Shown: positions 40,138 through 49,808 of the stretch, piece after piece
How positions within the stretch are numbered: position 1 is the stretch's first letter
Layout: every line of letters starts with the position of its first letter
Origin: an uncultured Pseudomonadota bacterium
GTDB taxonomy: Bacteria; Pseudomonadota; Gammaproteobacteria; Burkholderiales; SG8-41
Assembly: GCA_946885605.1 (NCBI GenBank)
Contig: CAMPGR010000009.1
Coordinates: 1 to 56,706 of the forward strand
DNA: 56,706 bases
Reading direction: 5' to 3'
Translations under genes and position numbers: made by a program
Notes under the pieces: model-generated
What the model was told of the DNA's origin: nothing
Seen by the model: only the letters and a program-made list of their open reading frames with translations
The model's database searches: none

Positions 40138-40480
40138 GCGCTATGACTTCTCCACTGCGCCTTTGGCGACCCACATCATCCCGGATGTAAGTGCGCCGAT
40201 TCATCTGCGCGACAGATCGGATCGCGTCCTGCCGGGAGTGAACGATGGAAGAGCGGCGCGAATGCAGCTCACCGCGATTGGCTTGATGACCGCAAGCGCA
40301 CAAACCGGGGACGACATTGTGGCACTCGATTGAACAAGGGTCTGTCGGCAGATTTCCTACACGAATCAGCCCAGCACGGAAGCGGGTGCTGATCCGTCCT
40401 TGCACCAACGGACAATTCCCATGCATCGCTTCCCAGTGTTAATAGTTTCTAATCGGCGCTCGTTGACCGATGGAGGAATG
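40138..40480. other. Divergent region before the LssY_C cluster
   Basis: 343 bases without a convincing gene. GGAGGA just before 40481 is the ribosome site of the first LssY_C lipoprotein. No riboswitch, terminator or clear promoter boxes were recognised. Confidence 0.5.
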
Positions 40481-41839
40481 ATGCGTTCGCATTTTGAACT
40501 CTGCGCGCCGGCAACCCGCACCTTCTGCAAGAACACGACGGGAACGCTCAGAGCACTGAGGCGAGCGCTCGCCGCCGTTGCCTTGGGCGCCGTGCTCGCC
40601 GGTTGCGCGTACGCGCCGGTGCCGCCCGCGGCGGGACTCGATTACAGAAGCCGCGCAGTGACGCGTACCGATGGCGGCGTTCGCGTCACGGCGGCCGTGC
40701 TGTCAGCCGAGGAAAGCGAGGCCGTTTACGGCGCGCCGCTCGCGTCGAAGTCGATTCAACCTGTATGGGTCGAGGTCGAAAACCGCGACGACCGTCCCTA
40801 CTACCTCCTCTTCCCGGGGCTGGACCCGAATTTCTTTCCGGCGTCCGAAGCCGCCGAAGCGTTGACGCACGGCGCCGCACCCGAGCGGCGAGCCGAGGCC
40901 GACAGGCGTTTTCGCGAGCTCGCATTCCGCAATCCGGTTCCCCCGGGCGCGACGCGCTCGGGATTCGTGCTGACCAATCTCGAGGAAGCGGTGAGGATGC
41001 TGCAAATCGATCTTGTCACCAGTGGGCGCGCGCGGACGTTCCCCCTCTTCGCTGTTGTGCCCGGCTTCCGCGCCGACTATCACAGGAGCCAGGTGTTCAA
41101 GCGCGCGATGCACCCGCCGGAGACGGTTGTGGATTACACCGATGACGACGCTTTGCGAGCTGCCCTCGAGTCCCTGCCCTGCTGCGTGACCAACAAGAAC
41201 GGCTCGAAGAACGGCGATCCGCTCAATCTCGTGGTCGTTGGCGGCCTCGACGACCTTTTTCCCGCACTGATACGCCGCGGCTGGCGCCCGACGGAGGAAA
41301 CATGGTCAGGGTCGGTCATGCGAATGGTACGCTCCGCTCTGGCCGGCGAACGCTACGCCTACGCGCCGGTCAGCGACCTCTATCTGTTCGGCCGCGCGCA
41401 GGACCTTGCGCTGCAAAGGGCGCGTGACAACATCCACCAGCGCAATCACTTGCGGCTCTGGCAAGCGCCGATGCGATACCACGGCCGGCAGGTTTGGGTC
41501 GGTCAGATCAGCCGCGACATCGGCAGCCGCCTCACCACCCATTCGCCGACGCTCACCACGCACAAGATCGACCCCGACGTGGACGAAGCGCGCGGGGCGC
41601 TCGTCGAGGACATGGCCTATTCACAGAACCTCGCGAAGCTCGGGTTCGTGAGCGGCGTCGGCTTCGCACCGCGCGACGCTCCGCGCGAAAACCTGACCAC
41701 GGACCCTTACTACACCGACGGGCAGCGTAGCGTCCTGGTGTTCGACAGCAAGCCGACGTCCCTGGACCAGATCGAGGTCTTTCCATGGGGGGTCCCGGTG
41801 CGCCCCGGGGAGCCTCGGGTTCAGCGAGGCGCGCGATGA
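40481..41839 (+). CDS. LssY_C-domain lipoprotein A
   Basis: 452 residues, ATG after TGGAGGAATG. An unusually long hydrophilic N-region (about 30 residues) leads to LAAVALGAVLAGCAY, a clear lipobox. The C-terminal half carries an LssY_C-type domain (ESLPCCVTNKNG, GDPLNLVVVGGLDDLFPALI, RGWRPTEETW, IDPDVDEARGALVEDM). An N-terminal beta-rich domain (VWVEVENRDDRPYYLLFPGL) resembles that of the next protein. The two share architecture and are probably duplicates. Envelope location is predicted; function unknown. Confidence 0.82.
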   Translation: MRSHFELCAPATRTFCKNTTGTLRALRRALAAVALGAVLAGCAYAPVPPAAGLDYRSRAVTRTDGGVRVTAAVLSAEESEAVYGAPLASKSIQPVWVEVENRDDRPYYLLFPGLDPNFFPASEAAEALTHGAAPERRAEADRRFRELAFRNPVPPGATRSGFVLTNLEEAVRMLQIDLVTSGRARTFPLFAVVPGFRADYHRSQVFKRAMHPPETVVDYTDDDALRAALESLPCCVTNKNGSKNGDPLNLVVVGGLDDLFPALIRRGWRPTEETWSGSVMRMVRSALAGERYAYAPVSDLYLFGRAQDLALQRARDNIHQRNHLRLWQAPMRYHGRQVWVGQISRDIGSRLTTHSPTLTTHKIDPDVDEARGALVEDMAYSQNLAKLGFVSGVGFAPRDAPRENLTTDPYYTDGQRSVLVFDSKPTSLDQIEVFPWGVPVRPGEPRVQRGAR

Positions 41840-43077
41840 ACCGCAAGGCTGCGTACGCAGCGACCCTATTCCTGGCTCTCGCAGGCTGCGCCACATGGCG
41901 GGAACCTGCCGAAGTGAGCGATGCCGCGCTTCGTGGCCGTGCCATCACCGCCGCCGAGCGGGGCGCGCACGTGGCTGCGGCGGTGCTGAGCGCCGAGGAC
42001 AGCCTGCGCATGTTCGGCGATCGGCTCGAGAACGCCAATGTGCAAGCGGTGTGGATCGAGGTCCAGAACAACACTTCGCAGCCGTTGTGGCTTCTGCGTG
42101 CAGGGACGGACCCGGACTATTTCTCGCCGCTCGAAGTCGCATGGTCCATGCACACTCCGCTCGCGCGCGACACGAATGAGCGCATCAACCATCACTACGA
42201 GAAGCTCGCGTTCAAGAACCCGATCGCCCCGGGAGCGACGAGCGCGGGCATAGTCTTTTCCAATCCGCAGCGCCGCACGAAACTCCTCAACATCGATCTC
42301 TTCGGACGCAAAACGCTGATTCCCTTTTCGCTCTTCCTGCCGGTACCGCAGGAGGTCGCAGGGGCAGAACCCAGCTCCGGGCCGCCCTCGTTTCGTTATC
42401 CCGACTCGGAGCTCACCGATTACAAAGAGCTGGCCGAGCTCCGTGCCGCGATCGAGCAGCTGCCATGCTGCGGGTCCGACGCAAGCGGCGTGACGCGAGG
42501 CGATCCGTTGAACGTCGTCTTGGTGGGTGAGATCCAGGACATCGCGGCGGCCGTAGTGCGGCGTCACTATCGCCGCGATGCACGGCCGTTCGACACGGTG
42601 CAACATGTATTCGGCCGCGCGCCCGATGTAGTGGTGCGCAAGTACGCGCAAGGCGGTGCACCTGCGACCTGGATACGCGCGTGGCTCGCTCCAATCCGCT
42701 TTCAAGGCCGTTCTGTGTACCTGACCCAGGTGGGCAGGCCGGTGGGCGGACGATTTGCACCACGCGATGCAGCGACACTCGAACTGCACGAGGACGTGGA
42801 CGAGGCGAGAAACCTGTTAGTCCAGGACATGATCTATTCGGGCGGCCTGGAGATGCTGGGTTTCGCGACCGGTGTGGACGCGTCCACCGCGTTTCATCCC
42901 GCAGGCGCCACCGATCGTGCTCGCCACCACACCGACGGCCTGCGAGCGGTGCTGTTCTTTGCAACGCGGCCGCGCAACCTGTCGGACGTGGAGTTACTCG
43001 ACTGGGTGCCGTACGCAACGCAGCGCGACGCCGCCCCTCGCGGGGAGGGCAATGAACGCGGACAGACCGGGCGTTGA
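41836..43077 (+). CDS. LssY_C-domain lipoprotein B (paralogue)
   Basis: 413 residues, ATG overlapping the previous stop (ATGA). The lipobox is LAGC (near 16-19). It mirrors lipoprotein A segment by segment: VWIEVQNNTSQPLWLLRAGT, AFKNPIAPGATSAGIVFSN, EQLPCCGSDASGVTRGDPLN and LHEDVDEARNLLVQDM. Tandem duplication with strong divergence is the likely origin. Translationally coupled to A and to the following hydrolase gene, which starts inside it. Confidence 0.82.
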   Translation: MNRKAAYAATLFLALAGCATWREPAEVSDAALRGRAITAAERGAHVAAAVLSAEDSLRMFGDRLENANVQAVWIEVQNNTSQPLWLLRAGTDPDYFSPLEVAWSMHTPLARDTNERINHHYEKLAFKNPIAPGATSAGIVFSNPQRRTKLLNIDLFGRKTLIPFSLFLPVPQEVAGAEPSSGPPSFRYPDSELTDYKELAELRAAIEQLPCCGSDASGVTRGDPLNVVLVGEIQDIAAAVVRRHYRRDARPFDTVQHVFGRAPDVVVRKYAQGGAPATWIRAWLAPIRFQGRSVYLTQVGRPVGGRFAPRDAATLELHEDVDEARNLLVQDMIYSGGLEMLGFATGVDASTAFHPAGATDRARHHTDGLRAVLFFATRPRNLSDVELLDWVPYATQRDAAPRGEGNERGQTGR

Positions 43078-44200
43078 ACCGCGCGCTCTGTTGGCATTGC
43101 CGGCGGTCGTGATGGGTTTCGCCCTGGCGGCGTGCGCAACGGAACCCCTGATCCCGTATTCCGCGGACACCCCGCCGCTTGTCCTCGCACCGGCTGCCGA
43201 GGCAGGCGTGAAGGATGGGCGTGCGCGGTTTCGCGAGATCTACTGCGCCGTGCTCGCGGCACGCGCGGGCGAGGTAGCCGACCACCGGCCTTGCGAAGAC
43301 GCCCTGACTCGCGTCGGCGCCGAACCGGCCGGCAACGGTAAACCTCTCGATCTTCCCCCGTCAAAACGCCGCCTCGTGGCAGCAGTGGTAGCAGGCATCG
43401 GTTATGAATGTTTCGAGCCCTGGCTGCGTCCATCTGGCGTCGCTGCACAGCATGTGCGCCGCTTTGGTTACGATGCGATGGTGCTCAAGGTGGATGCGTT
43501 ATCGAGCAGCGCGAACAACGCCCGCCAGATCCGCGATGCCGTCATGGCCATGCCGCCGGAGCCGGATGGGCCGCGACTCGTATTGATCGGTTACTCCAAG
43601 GGGGCACCCGACATCCTGGAAGCGGTGGTGACATATCCCGAGATCCGAAGCCGCGTGGCGGCCGTGGTCAGTGCTGCGGGGGCGGTCGGCGGGTCCGCGC
43701 TCGCCAACGACGCCGAGCAATACCAGGCCGATCTGCTGCGGCACTTCCCCGGTGCGAAATGCGGCTCGGGCGATGGCGGCGCAGTGAACGAACTGCGGCC
43801 CGCCACCCGCAGAGCCTGGCTTGCGCGCAATCCGCTGCCGCGCGAACTGCGCTACTACTCACTCGTCACGTTCCCTCAACCGGAGCGCATTTCGGCGATT
43901 CTCACCTCGAGTTACAACAAGCTCGCGCGCATCGACCCACGCAACGACAGTCAGATGATCTTCTATGACCAAGTCATACCGGGAAGCGTGCTCGTCGGTT
44001 ATCTCAACGCCGACCACTGGGCGGTCGCGGTACCGATCAACCGCTCGCATGCCACCATCGCTTCGATGTTCGTCACCCAGAACGCTTATCCGCGCGAGGC
44101 GCTCCTCGAGGCACTGCTGCGCTTCGTGGAGGAGGATCTCGCAACCGTGGAGATGAACGCGGCTCGTGGGCCTCATCTCCGTAAAGATACCGTGGAGTGA
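43052..44200 (+). CDS. Lipoprotein with alpha/beta-hydrolase fold
   Basis: 382 residues, ATG after GGGGAGGGCA, overlapping the preceding gene by 26 bases. The N terminus has a lipoprotein-type signal ending ALAAC (Cys 29). The hydrolase core begins LVAAVVAGIGYECFEPWLRP, has nucleophile IGYSKGAPD, and a His in LNADHWAVAV as likely catalytic base. An esterase or lipase at the envelope is the best guess. Part of the LssY_C cluster. Confidence 0.8.
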   Translation: MNADRPGVEPRALLALPAVVMGFALAACATEPLIPYSADTPPLVLAPAAEAGVKDGRARFREIYCAVLAARAGEVADHRPCEDALTRVGAEPAGNGKPLDLPPSKRRLVAAVVAGIGYECFEPWLRPSGVAAQHVRRFGYDAMVLKVDALSSSANNARQIRDAVMAMPPEPDGPRLVLIGYSKGAPDILEAVVTYPEIRSRVAAVVSAAGAVGGSALANDAEQYQADLLRHFPGAKCGSGDGGAVNELRPATRRAWLARNPLPRELRYYSLVTFPQPERISAILTSSYNKLARIDPRNDSQMIFYDQVIPGSVLVGYLNADHWAVAVPINRSHATIASMFVTQNAYPREALLEALLRFVEEDLATVEMNAARGPHLRKDTVE

Positions 44201-44205
44201 CGACG

Positions 44206-45615
44206 ATGCGCTACAAAATCCTGCTCGTGGACGACTCCCAGGATCTGCTCGATGCCTACGTGGTCTTCCTGAAAATCCGGACATCGCACGAAGTTCGCAC
44301 CGCCGCGTCCGGTCGCAGCGCGCTGGAGATCATCCGCACCTGGCGTCCGGACCTTGTCGTGACAGATATTCTCATGCCCGATATGAGCGGGCTCGAGTTG
44401 ATCTCGCACATCCGCAGCGACTTGCCACCGCCCCTGCCCATTATCGCCGCGTGGTCCGGCTTCCCTGAATACGAGACGGAGGCGCGGCGGCGCGGGGCAC
44501 AAGTCTTTCAGCCGAAGCCGCTCCATCCGAACAACCTCGTCCTCTTCATCGAATCGCTGCTCGGCGAGCGCGAGCCACCCGAGCACCTGCGGGCCGACGC
44601 GCAGGCACGCCGTCATGCGGCGAGCCAGCTCGCCCAGGCTCAACTGTTGGATACACTCCGCCGCCGGCCGTACTTCCAGAAAGTGGCCGAACTGTCCACC
44701 CGGCTGGTCTCACGCTACTTCGAGGATGCCGACGTGGGACTCCTCGTCATGGATTCAGGTCGCATGCGCGTATTCGCCGCCTGCTCCGCTTCGGGCACCG
44801 CAGTGCTCGAGAATGCCGTCGCCTATGCGGTCAACATCGTCGAAAGCGGCTCGACGCTCATCCTGCCCGACTTGGCTGCGATACCGGCCGGCGAACGGCG
44901 AACGCCAGCGCCGGACACCCGACTGTTCGTAGCCGTCCCGGTGCGCGTGGAAGGCGTAACCATCGGGGCGCTCGCGCTGGCCGACGGCCTGCGTCCCCCC
45001 TTCGATGCGCACGACCTCGCGCTCCTCGAGCACATTGGAGACCGATTCGCCGGCATCCTGGCGGACGAGCCGTCGTCGCGAGTGCCCCACGAGCCGGGTG
45101 TCCTTCTCAACGAGAGCTGGCGATACTGCCTTCGCCACGAAATCGAACACCTCCGCTCGCGCAGGCGCCTCGTTGTGGCGCTGGCGCCGTTGCCGCCTAA
45201 AAGCCAGATGATCTCTGTGTCGTCCCCGGAGCAGATGGAGTACGTGAGGCTGGTCTTCAATCATCTTATCGAGCTCCTCCCTCCGCGTGCCGTACTCGGG
45301 CGACTCGATGCAACCACTCTGGCGGCCTACGCCCTGGTGGAGGATCCGGACGCCGGCGAACCCGCGCTCCGCGAGCTGCTCGCGTCGCTCGCGGACGAGC
45401 CCGAGCAGGTGCGCGTAGCCGCGCTCACCGTAAGTGCGCTCCGCCCGGCGGACGGGGGTGCAGCGATTATCGAGGTCGCCCACTGGCTGCTCGCTGCAGC
45501 AGCGGCCTATGATCCGGGTACGACGCTCCACGCGCGGTTGAGCCCTGAAATCGCGGCCACGCGCAGGCCGCCTGACAACATCGCCGATAGCGGCCTGCCA
45601 TCGCCCGGGCGGTGA
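44206..45615 (+). CDS. Response regulator: REC-GAF-degenerate GGDEF
   Basis: 469 residues; ATG eight bases after GGAG (GTG at 44197 overlaps the hydrolase stop). Receiver at 1-120 (ILLVDDSQDLLDAY, phospho-Asp in VVTDILMPDMSG; VFQPKPLHP). A GAF-like domain follows (about 155-290; AYAVNIVESGSTLILPD, TRLFVAVPVRVEGVTIGALA). The last 160 residues align by eye with GGDEF: LRHEIEHLRSRRRLVVALAP, then VLGRLDATTLAAYAL where RxGGDEF should be, and VAHWLLAAAAAYDPG. The signature is lost, so it is probably not a cyclase. Confidence 0.8.
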   Translation: MRYKILLVDDSQDLLDAYVVFLKIRTSHEVRTAASGRSALEIIRTWRPDLVVTDILMPDMSGLELISHIRSDLPPPLPIIAAWSGFPEYETEARRRGAQVFQPKPLHPNNLVLFIESLLGEREPPEHLRADAQARRHAASQLAQAQLLDTLRRRPYFQKVAELSTRLVSRYFEDADVGLLVMDSGRMRVFAACSASGTAVLENAVAYAVNIVESGSTLILPDLAAIPAGERRTPAPDTRLFVAVPVRVEGVTIGALALADGLRPPFDAHDLALLEHIGDRFAGILADEPSSRVPHEPGVLLNESWRYCLRHEIEHLRSRRRLVVALAPLPPKSQMISVSSPEQMEYVRLVFNHLIELLPPRAVLGRLDATTLAAYALVEDPDAGEPALRELLASLADEPEQVRVAALTVSALRPADGGAAIIEVAHWLLAAAAAYDPGTTLHARLSPEIAATRRPPDNIADSGLPSPGR

Positions 45616-45679
45616 TGCTCGTAAACGGCGCGGTCTCGCGGCTGTACAATTCCAGCTCTTATCGGAGCGCCTCATCCAA

Positions 45680-48600
45680 GTGGATCACGCGAAGCGCGCG
45701 TGGCGGACGCCGCGCGAGGACAGCCTCGGCCTTGTCCAAATTTCGAACCGGAGCGGAATGTGCATGAGCGTGCTGCCGAACGGCACGCTCTTCGCCATCG
45801 AACATCGAACGCCGTCCGGCGCAATCCTCGTCAATCAGATCCTCGCCTCGCCCATCGAAGGCGGCATCGGACGCATACTCCTGCGCACGGACGGCGCAGC
45901 GCGGCGCATCATCGAAGCCGTCGGGCCTCGCGCCACGATTTCGCTCGGCGCGCCTGAGGATGGGTACGTATGGGAAGGCGAGAGCGGCGGCCTGCGTCAC
46001 CGCGTGACATTGACGTTGCACGCCGAAGAAACAGCGTGGGTGTGGCGCGTGGAGATCTCCAACCAAGGCAACGCCGCCGTGCCCGTGGACGCGATATTGG
46101 TGCAGGACATTGGTCTGGGTGCCCGCGCCTTCCTCATGAACAACGAAGCCTACGCCTCCCAATACATCGACCACCATATCGCTCGCCATGCGCGCTGCGG
46201 CCCCATCGTCATGTGCCGCCAGAACCTCGCGCAACACGGGGCACATCCGTGGGTAATGCACGGCTGCATCGAGGGTGCGAAGGGGTTCGCCACCGACGCG
46301 ATGCAGGTATTCGGTGCGGGCTATCGCGATTGGTCGGAGTTCCGGTTCGAAGACAATCTTCCGAGTCACCGCCTGCAGCACGAAGTGGCGTGCACGGCGA
46401 TCCAATCGTTGCCAGTGACGCTCGAGGCGGGAGGCAGTGCGGCATGGCGCTTTTTCGGCCTCTACGTCGCAGATCATCCTGATGCGTCGAGCGATGGCGA
46501 CACGCGGCGCATCGACGCGATCGATTGGACCGATCTCCGCAGCGCCAAGGTTGCGGTCACCACGCTCACCCGCAGCTGCCTCCAGGATGCGCCGCCCCTC
46601 GTCGTTGCGCCCGTCACGGAAGCGATGCTCACGCAAGGCTATCCGAATCGCTCGCATGAAGAGCATCGGGAAGGCCGATTGCTCTCCTTTTTCACGCCCG
46701 ATCTCCCGCATAACCGCCACGTCGTACTGCGCGACAAGGAGCGCGCCATCGCGCGCCGGCACGGCACCCTTCTTCGCAGCGGTCAATCGATGCTGCCCGA
46801 TGACTCGACGCTGTGCGCAACCGCGTGGATGCATGGCGTGTTCGGCGCGCAGCTCACGATCGGCAACACGTCGTTCCACAAGCTCTTCTCCGTCTCGCGC
46901 GACCCGTACAACATCACGCGCACGAGCGGCCTACGAATATTGGCGGATGCAGGCGAAGGCTGGCGACTCCTCACCGTGCCCTCGGCGTTCGAGATGGGCT
47001 TGAGCGACTGCCGATGGATTTACTGCCTCGACGACAACAGGGCCATCACGGTTCGCGCGATCGCATCGGGAGACGATCCCGCGATCCGATGGCGGGTCGC
47101 GGTGGAGGGCGAGCCCTGCCGCTTTCTCATCTTCGGCCACGTTGTGCTCGGCGAGCGGGAGCTCCACCACGAATCGATCATCGAGGTGGACGCTCGCGCG
47201 CGGCGTTTCACGTTCCGGCCAGATCCTCGCTCATTATGGGGCGAGCGCTATCCCGACGCGGCGTATCACCTCGTCACCAGCACCCCAGGCGCCGTCGAAG
47301 CAATCGGCGGCGATGAGTTGCTCTACGCCGACGGCACGCCACGCAGCGGCGCCTACGTCGCGCTCCGGACGCACCCGACGCATGAATTCCGCTTCGCGGT
47401 CGTCGGCTCGCTGACGAATCCCGCTGCCGCAACCCGGCTCGCGGAGAGATATGAGCAGCCGCTCGACGACGAACGGCTTCTTGCGCCCGCTCGCGCGTAC
47501 TGGACGCGCGTCACGCGCGGATTGCGCATCACCGGCGAACGCCGCGAAGTCGCTGCGCTCGATACGCTTTTCCCATGGCTCGCGCATAACGCGATGATCC
47601 ACCTTACCGTCCCGCGTGGGCTCGAGCAGTACACCGGGGCCGCGTGGGGCACGCGCGACGTCTGCCAGGGGCCGGTCGAATTTCTCCTCGCGCTCGAGCA
47701 CGATGAGACGGTCAAAGAAATCCTGCGCGTCGTTTTCGCCCAGCAGTACGAGGTGCGCGGCGACTGGCCGCAGTGGTTCATGCTCGAGCCGTACTCCGCG
47801 ATCCAGGACACGTCGAGCCATGGCGATGTCATCGTCTGGCCGCTCAAAGCGCTCAATGATTACCTCGAAGTGACGAACAATCTCGCTTTCCTCGACGAGC
47901 CGGCGGCATGGTGGAATGAGGACACGCGTGCGCGCACGGCGCGCTCGGATCCGGTCGCACGGCATATCGAGAAACTGCTCGCCACCGTGCGCGAGCGCTT
48001 CATTCCCGGCACGCACTTCATCCGTTACGGCGAGGGCGACTGGAACGATTCGCTGCAGCCGGTCGACCATGCGATGCGCGACTGGATGGTAAGCAGCTGG
48101 ACAGTCGCCCTGCTCTTCCAGCAGCTCGAGCGCTACGCGGAAGTGATGCGGCGAGCGGGCCGCGAAAACGAAGGCGCGGAGCTGAATGCGCTCGCCGAAG
48201 CGATGCGCCGCGACTTCAACCGCTTCCTCATCCGCGATGGCACGGTCGCAGGGTATGCGCTTTTCCAGCCGGGCACGGAGCGCCCCGAGCTTCTCATCCA
48301 CCCGAGCGACACGCGGACGGGGCTCAGGTACTCACTGCTCCCCATGACGCGCAGCATCATCGCCGGGCTCTTCACGCCCGAGCAGGCGCAGCATCACCTT
48401 CGCGTGATACGCGAGCACCTGCTCTTCCCCGACGGCGCGCGGCTCATGGACCGGCCGGTTGCCTATCACGGCGGACCCGAGCGTGTATTCCGGCGCGCCG
48501 AATCGGCGGCCTTCTTCGGGCGCGAGATCGGCCTCATGTACGTGCACGCGCACCTGCGCTATGGCGAGGCGATGGCGGTGCTCGGCGAAGCGGATGCATT

Positions 48601-48952
48601 GTGGGAAGCGCTCGAGGTCGCGAGTCCCATCACGGTGACGGATCGGGTGTCGCATGCGACGCTGCGCCAGCGCAACGCCTACTTCAGCAGCAGCGACGCG
48701 GCGTTCCCCGACCGCTATGCGGCAAGCGCCGAATGGGAGCGCGTCAAGGCCGGCACTGTACCGGTCGACGGCGGCTGGCGCATCTATTCAAGCGGCCCCG
48801 GCCTCTATACGAATCTCCTCCTCTGCCATGCGCTTGGAATGCGCCGCCGTTGGGACAAGCGCGTCGTGGAACCGGTGCTGCCCCGTGAAAGGGCTGAGGC
48901 CCGATTTTCGGAAGGGGTCAGACCCCCAAAAAGGGGTCTGACCCCTTTTTGA
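45680..48952 (+). CDS. GH94-family glycoside phosphorylase
   Basis: 1090 residues from GTG. An N-terminal beta-sandwich (about 15-290; TLFAIEHRTPSGAILVNQIL) is followed by the (alpha/alpha)6 barrel of GH94 enzymes: AWGTRDVCQGPVEFLLALEH, GDVIVWPLKALNDYLEV and the catalytic-acid region RYGEGDWNDSLQP. The length resembles 1,2-beta-oligoglucan phosphorylases more than the shorter cellobiose phosphorylases. It would split beta-glucosides with phosphate to give glucose 1-phosphate. The last 14 residues (SEGVRPPKRGLTPF) are encoded by a palindromic repeat and are not native to the family. Confidence 0.87.
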   Translation: MDHAKRAWRTPREDSLGLVQISNRSGMCMSVLPNGTLFAIEHRTPSGAILVNQILASPIEGGIGRILLRTDGAARRIIEAVGPRATISLGAPEDGYVWEGESGGLRHRVTLTLHAEETAWVWRVEISNQGNAAVPVDAILVQDIGLGARAFLMNNEAYASQYIDHHIARHARCGPIVMCRQNLAQHGAHPWVMHGCIEGAKGFATDAMQVFGAGYRDWSEFRFEDNLPSHRLQHEVACTAIQSLPVTLEAGGSAAWRFFGLYVADHPDASSDGDTRRIDAIDWTDLRSAKVAVTTLTRSCLQDAPPLVVAPVTEAMLTQGYPNRSHEEHREGRLLSFFTPDLPHNRHVVLRDKERAIARRHGTLLRSGQSMLPDDSTLCATAWMHGVFGAQLTIGNTSFHKLFSVSRDPYNITRTSGLRILADAGEGWRLLTVPSAFEMGLSDCRWIYCLDDNRAITVRAIASGDDPAIRWRVAVEGEPCRFLIFGHVVLGERELHHESIIEVDARARRFTFRPDPRSLWGERYPDAAYHLVTSTPGAVEAIGGDELLYADGTPRSGAYVALRTHPTHEFRFAVVGSLTNPAAATRLAERYEQPLDDERLLAPARAYWTRVTRGLRITGERREVAALDTLFPWLAHNAMIHLTVPRGLEQYTGAAWGTRDVCQGPVEFLLALEHDETVKEILRVVFAQQYEVRGDWPQWFMLEPYSAIQDTSSHGDVIVWPLKALNDYLEVTNNLAFLDEPAAWWNEDTRARTARSDPVARHIEKLLATVRERFIPGTHFIRYGEGDWNDSLQPVDHAMRDWMVSSWTVALLFQQLERYAEVMRRAGRENEGAELNALAEAMRRDFNRFLIRDGTVAGYALFQPGTERPELLIHPSDTRTGLRYSLLPMTRSIIAGLFTPEQAQHHLRVIREHLLFPDGARLMDRPVAYHGGPERVFRRAESAAFFGREIGLMYVHAHLRYGEAMAVLGEADALWEALEVASPITVTDRVSHATLRQRNAYFSSSDAAFPDRYAASAEWERVKAGTVPVDGGWRIYSSGPGLYTNLLLCHALGMRRRWDKRVVEPVLPRERAEARFSEGVRPPKRGLTPF
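48912..48950 (+). terminator. Palindromic repeat acting as terminator
   Basis: AAGGGGTCAGACCCC and its complement GGGGTCTGACCCCTT form a 15-bp stem with a short A-rich loop and end in TTTTT. Each arm is also nearly self-complementary (GGGGTC-A-GACCCC). This has the form of a dispersed intergenic palindromic element and a strong intrinsic terminator. It supplies the 3' end and stop codon of the GH94 gene. Confidence 0.8.
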
Positions 48953-49008
48953 ATAGAATGCGCGGTAACGCTGTTTGCCTCTTCGATTCCCCTCTGCGGA
49001 GATCTGCC

Positions 49009-49758
49009 ATGAAGACGAAGCCGCCCACGAGAAACGAACGCCGCCACTTCATCACGCTCGCCGGGGCAGCCACCGCGTGGCTGGCGCTCGGTGCTTCGCC
49101 CTTCGGGGCGCGCACGGTCGGTGCGGCATCCGAAAAAACGAAAATCGGCATCGTCGGTTCCGGCAGAGTCGGCGGGACGCTGGGCGGCGTCTGGGCGAAA
49201 AAGGGCTACGAGGTCATGTTCTCCTCGCGCAATATCGAGAACGACAAGAAGCTCGCGGCAAGTTTGGGGGCAAACGCCCGCGCCGGAACGCCGCGTGAAA
49301 CAGCCGCGTTCAGCGACGTGCTCGTGATTTCGGTTCCATACCGCGCACTACCCGACGTCGGAAAAGAGCTGGGAGACCTGCTCAAAGGCAGGGTCGTGAT
49401 CGACACGTGCAACCCGATTCCCTCCCGCGACGGCGAGATCGCGACGTGGGCGCGGGAGAAAGGCGCCGGGGTCGCCTCCGCCGAACTGCTCCCCGGTGCG
49501 CGCATCGTGCGCGCCTTCAACGCGATCGGCTACGCCCGGATGGGCACGGCGCACGAGCAACCGGGACGCATCGCGATGCCGATCGCCGGCGACGATGCCA
49601 AAGCGATCGAGGTCGCCTCGCGCTTGATCCGCGACATCGGCTACGAGCCGGTTCTGGTCGGACCGCTCGCAATGGGGAAATACCTGATGCCGGGAACGCC
49701 GCTTGCGGGCGAGCGCACGCCGGAGGAAATCCGCAAGATCGCCGCGAAGCTGAGCTGA
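49009..49758 (+). CDS. Rossmann NADP-reductase-like protein with Tat-type signal
   Basis: 249 residues; GGAG lies before the ATG. The N terminus NERRHFITLAGAATAW looks like a twin-arginine signal. The mature part begins with KIGIVGSGRVGGTLGGVWAK, the NAD(P)-binding motif of the F420-reductase/COG2085 family, followed by SRNIENDKKLAA and ARIVRAFNAIGYARMG. These enzymes normally work in the cytoplasm, so the export signal is unusual. Reaction unknown. Confidence 0.85.
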   Translation: MKTKPPTRNERRHFITLAGAATAWLALGASPFGARTVGAASEKTKIGIVGSGRVGGTLGGVWAKKGYEVMFSSRNIENDKKLAASLGANARAGTPRETAAFSDVLVISVPYRALPDVGKELGDLLKGRVVIDTCNPIPSRDGEIATWAREKGAGVASAELLPGARIVRAFNAIGYARMGTAHEQPGRIAMPIAGDDAKAIEVASRLIRDIGYEPVLVGPLAMGKYLMPGTPLAGERTPEEIRKIAAKLS

Positions 49759-49808
49759 GCCGGCCGCGCGTTGCGCTCCGCGCACGATCCTGCGGAGGGT
49801 TCGGGAAA

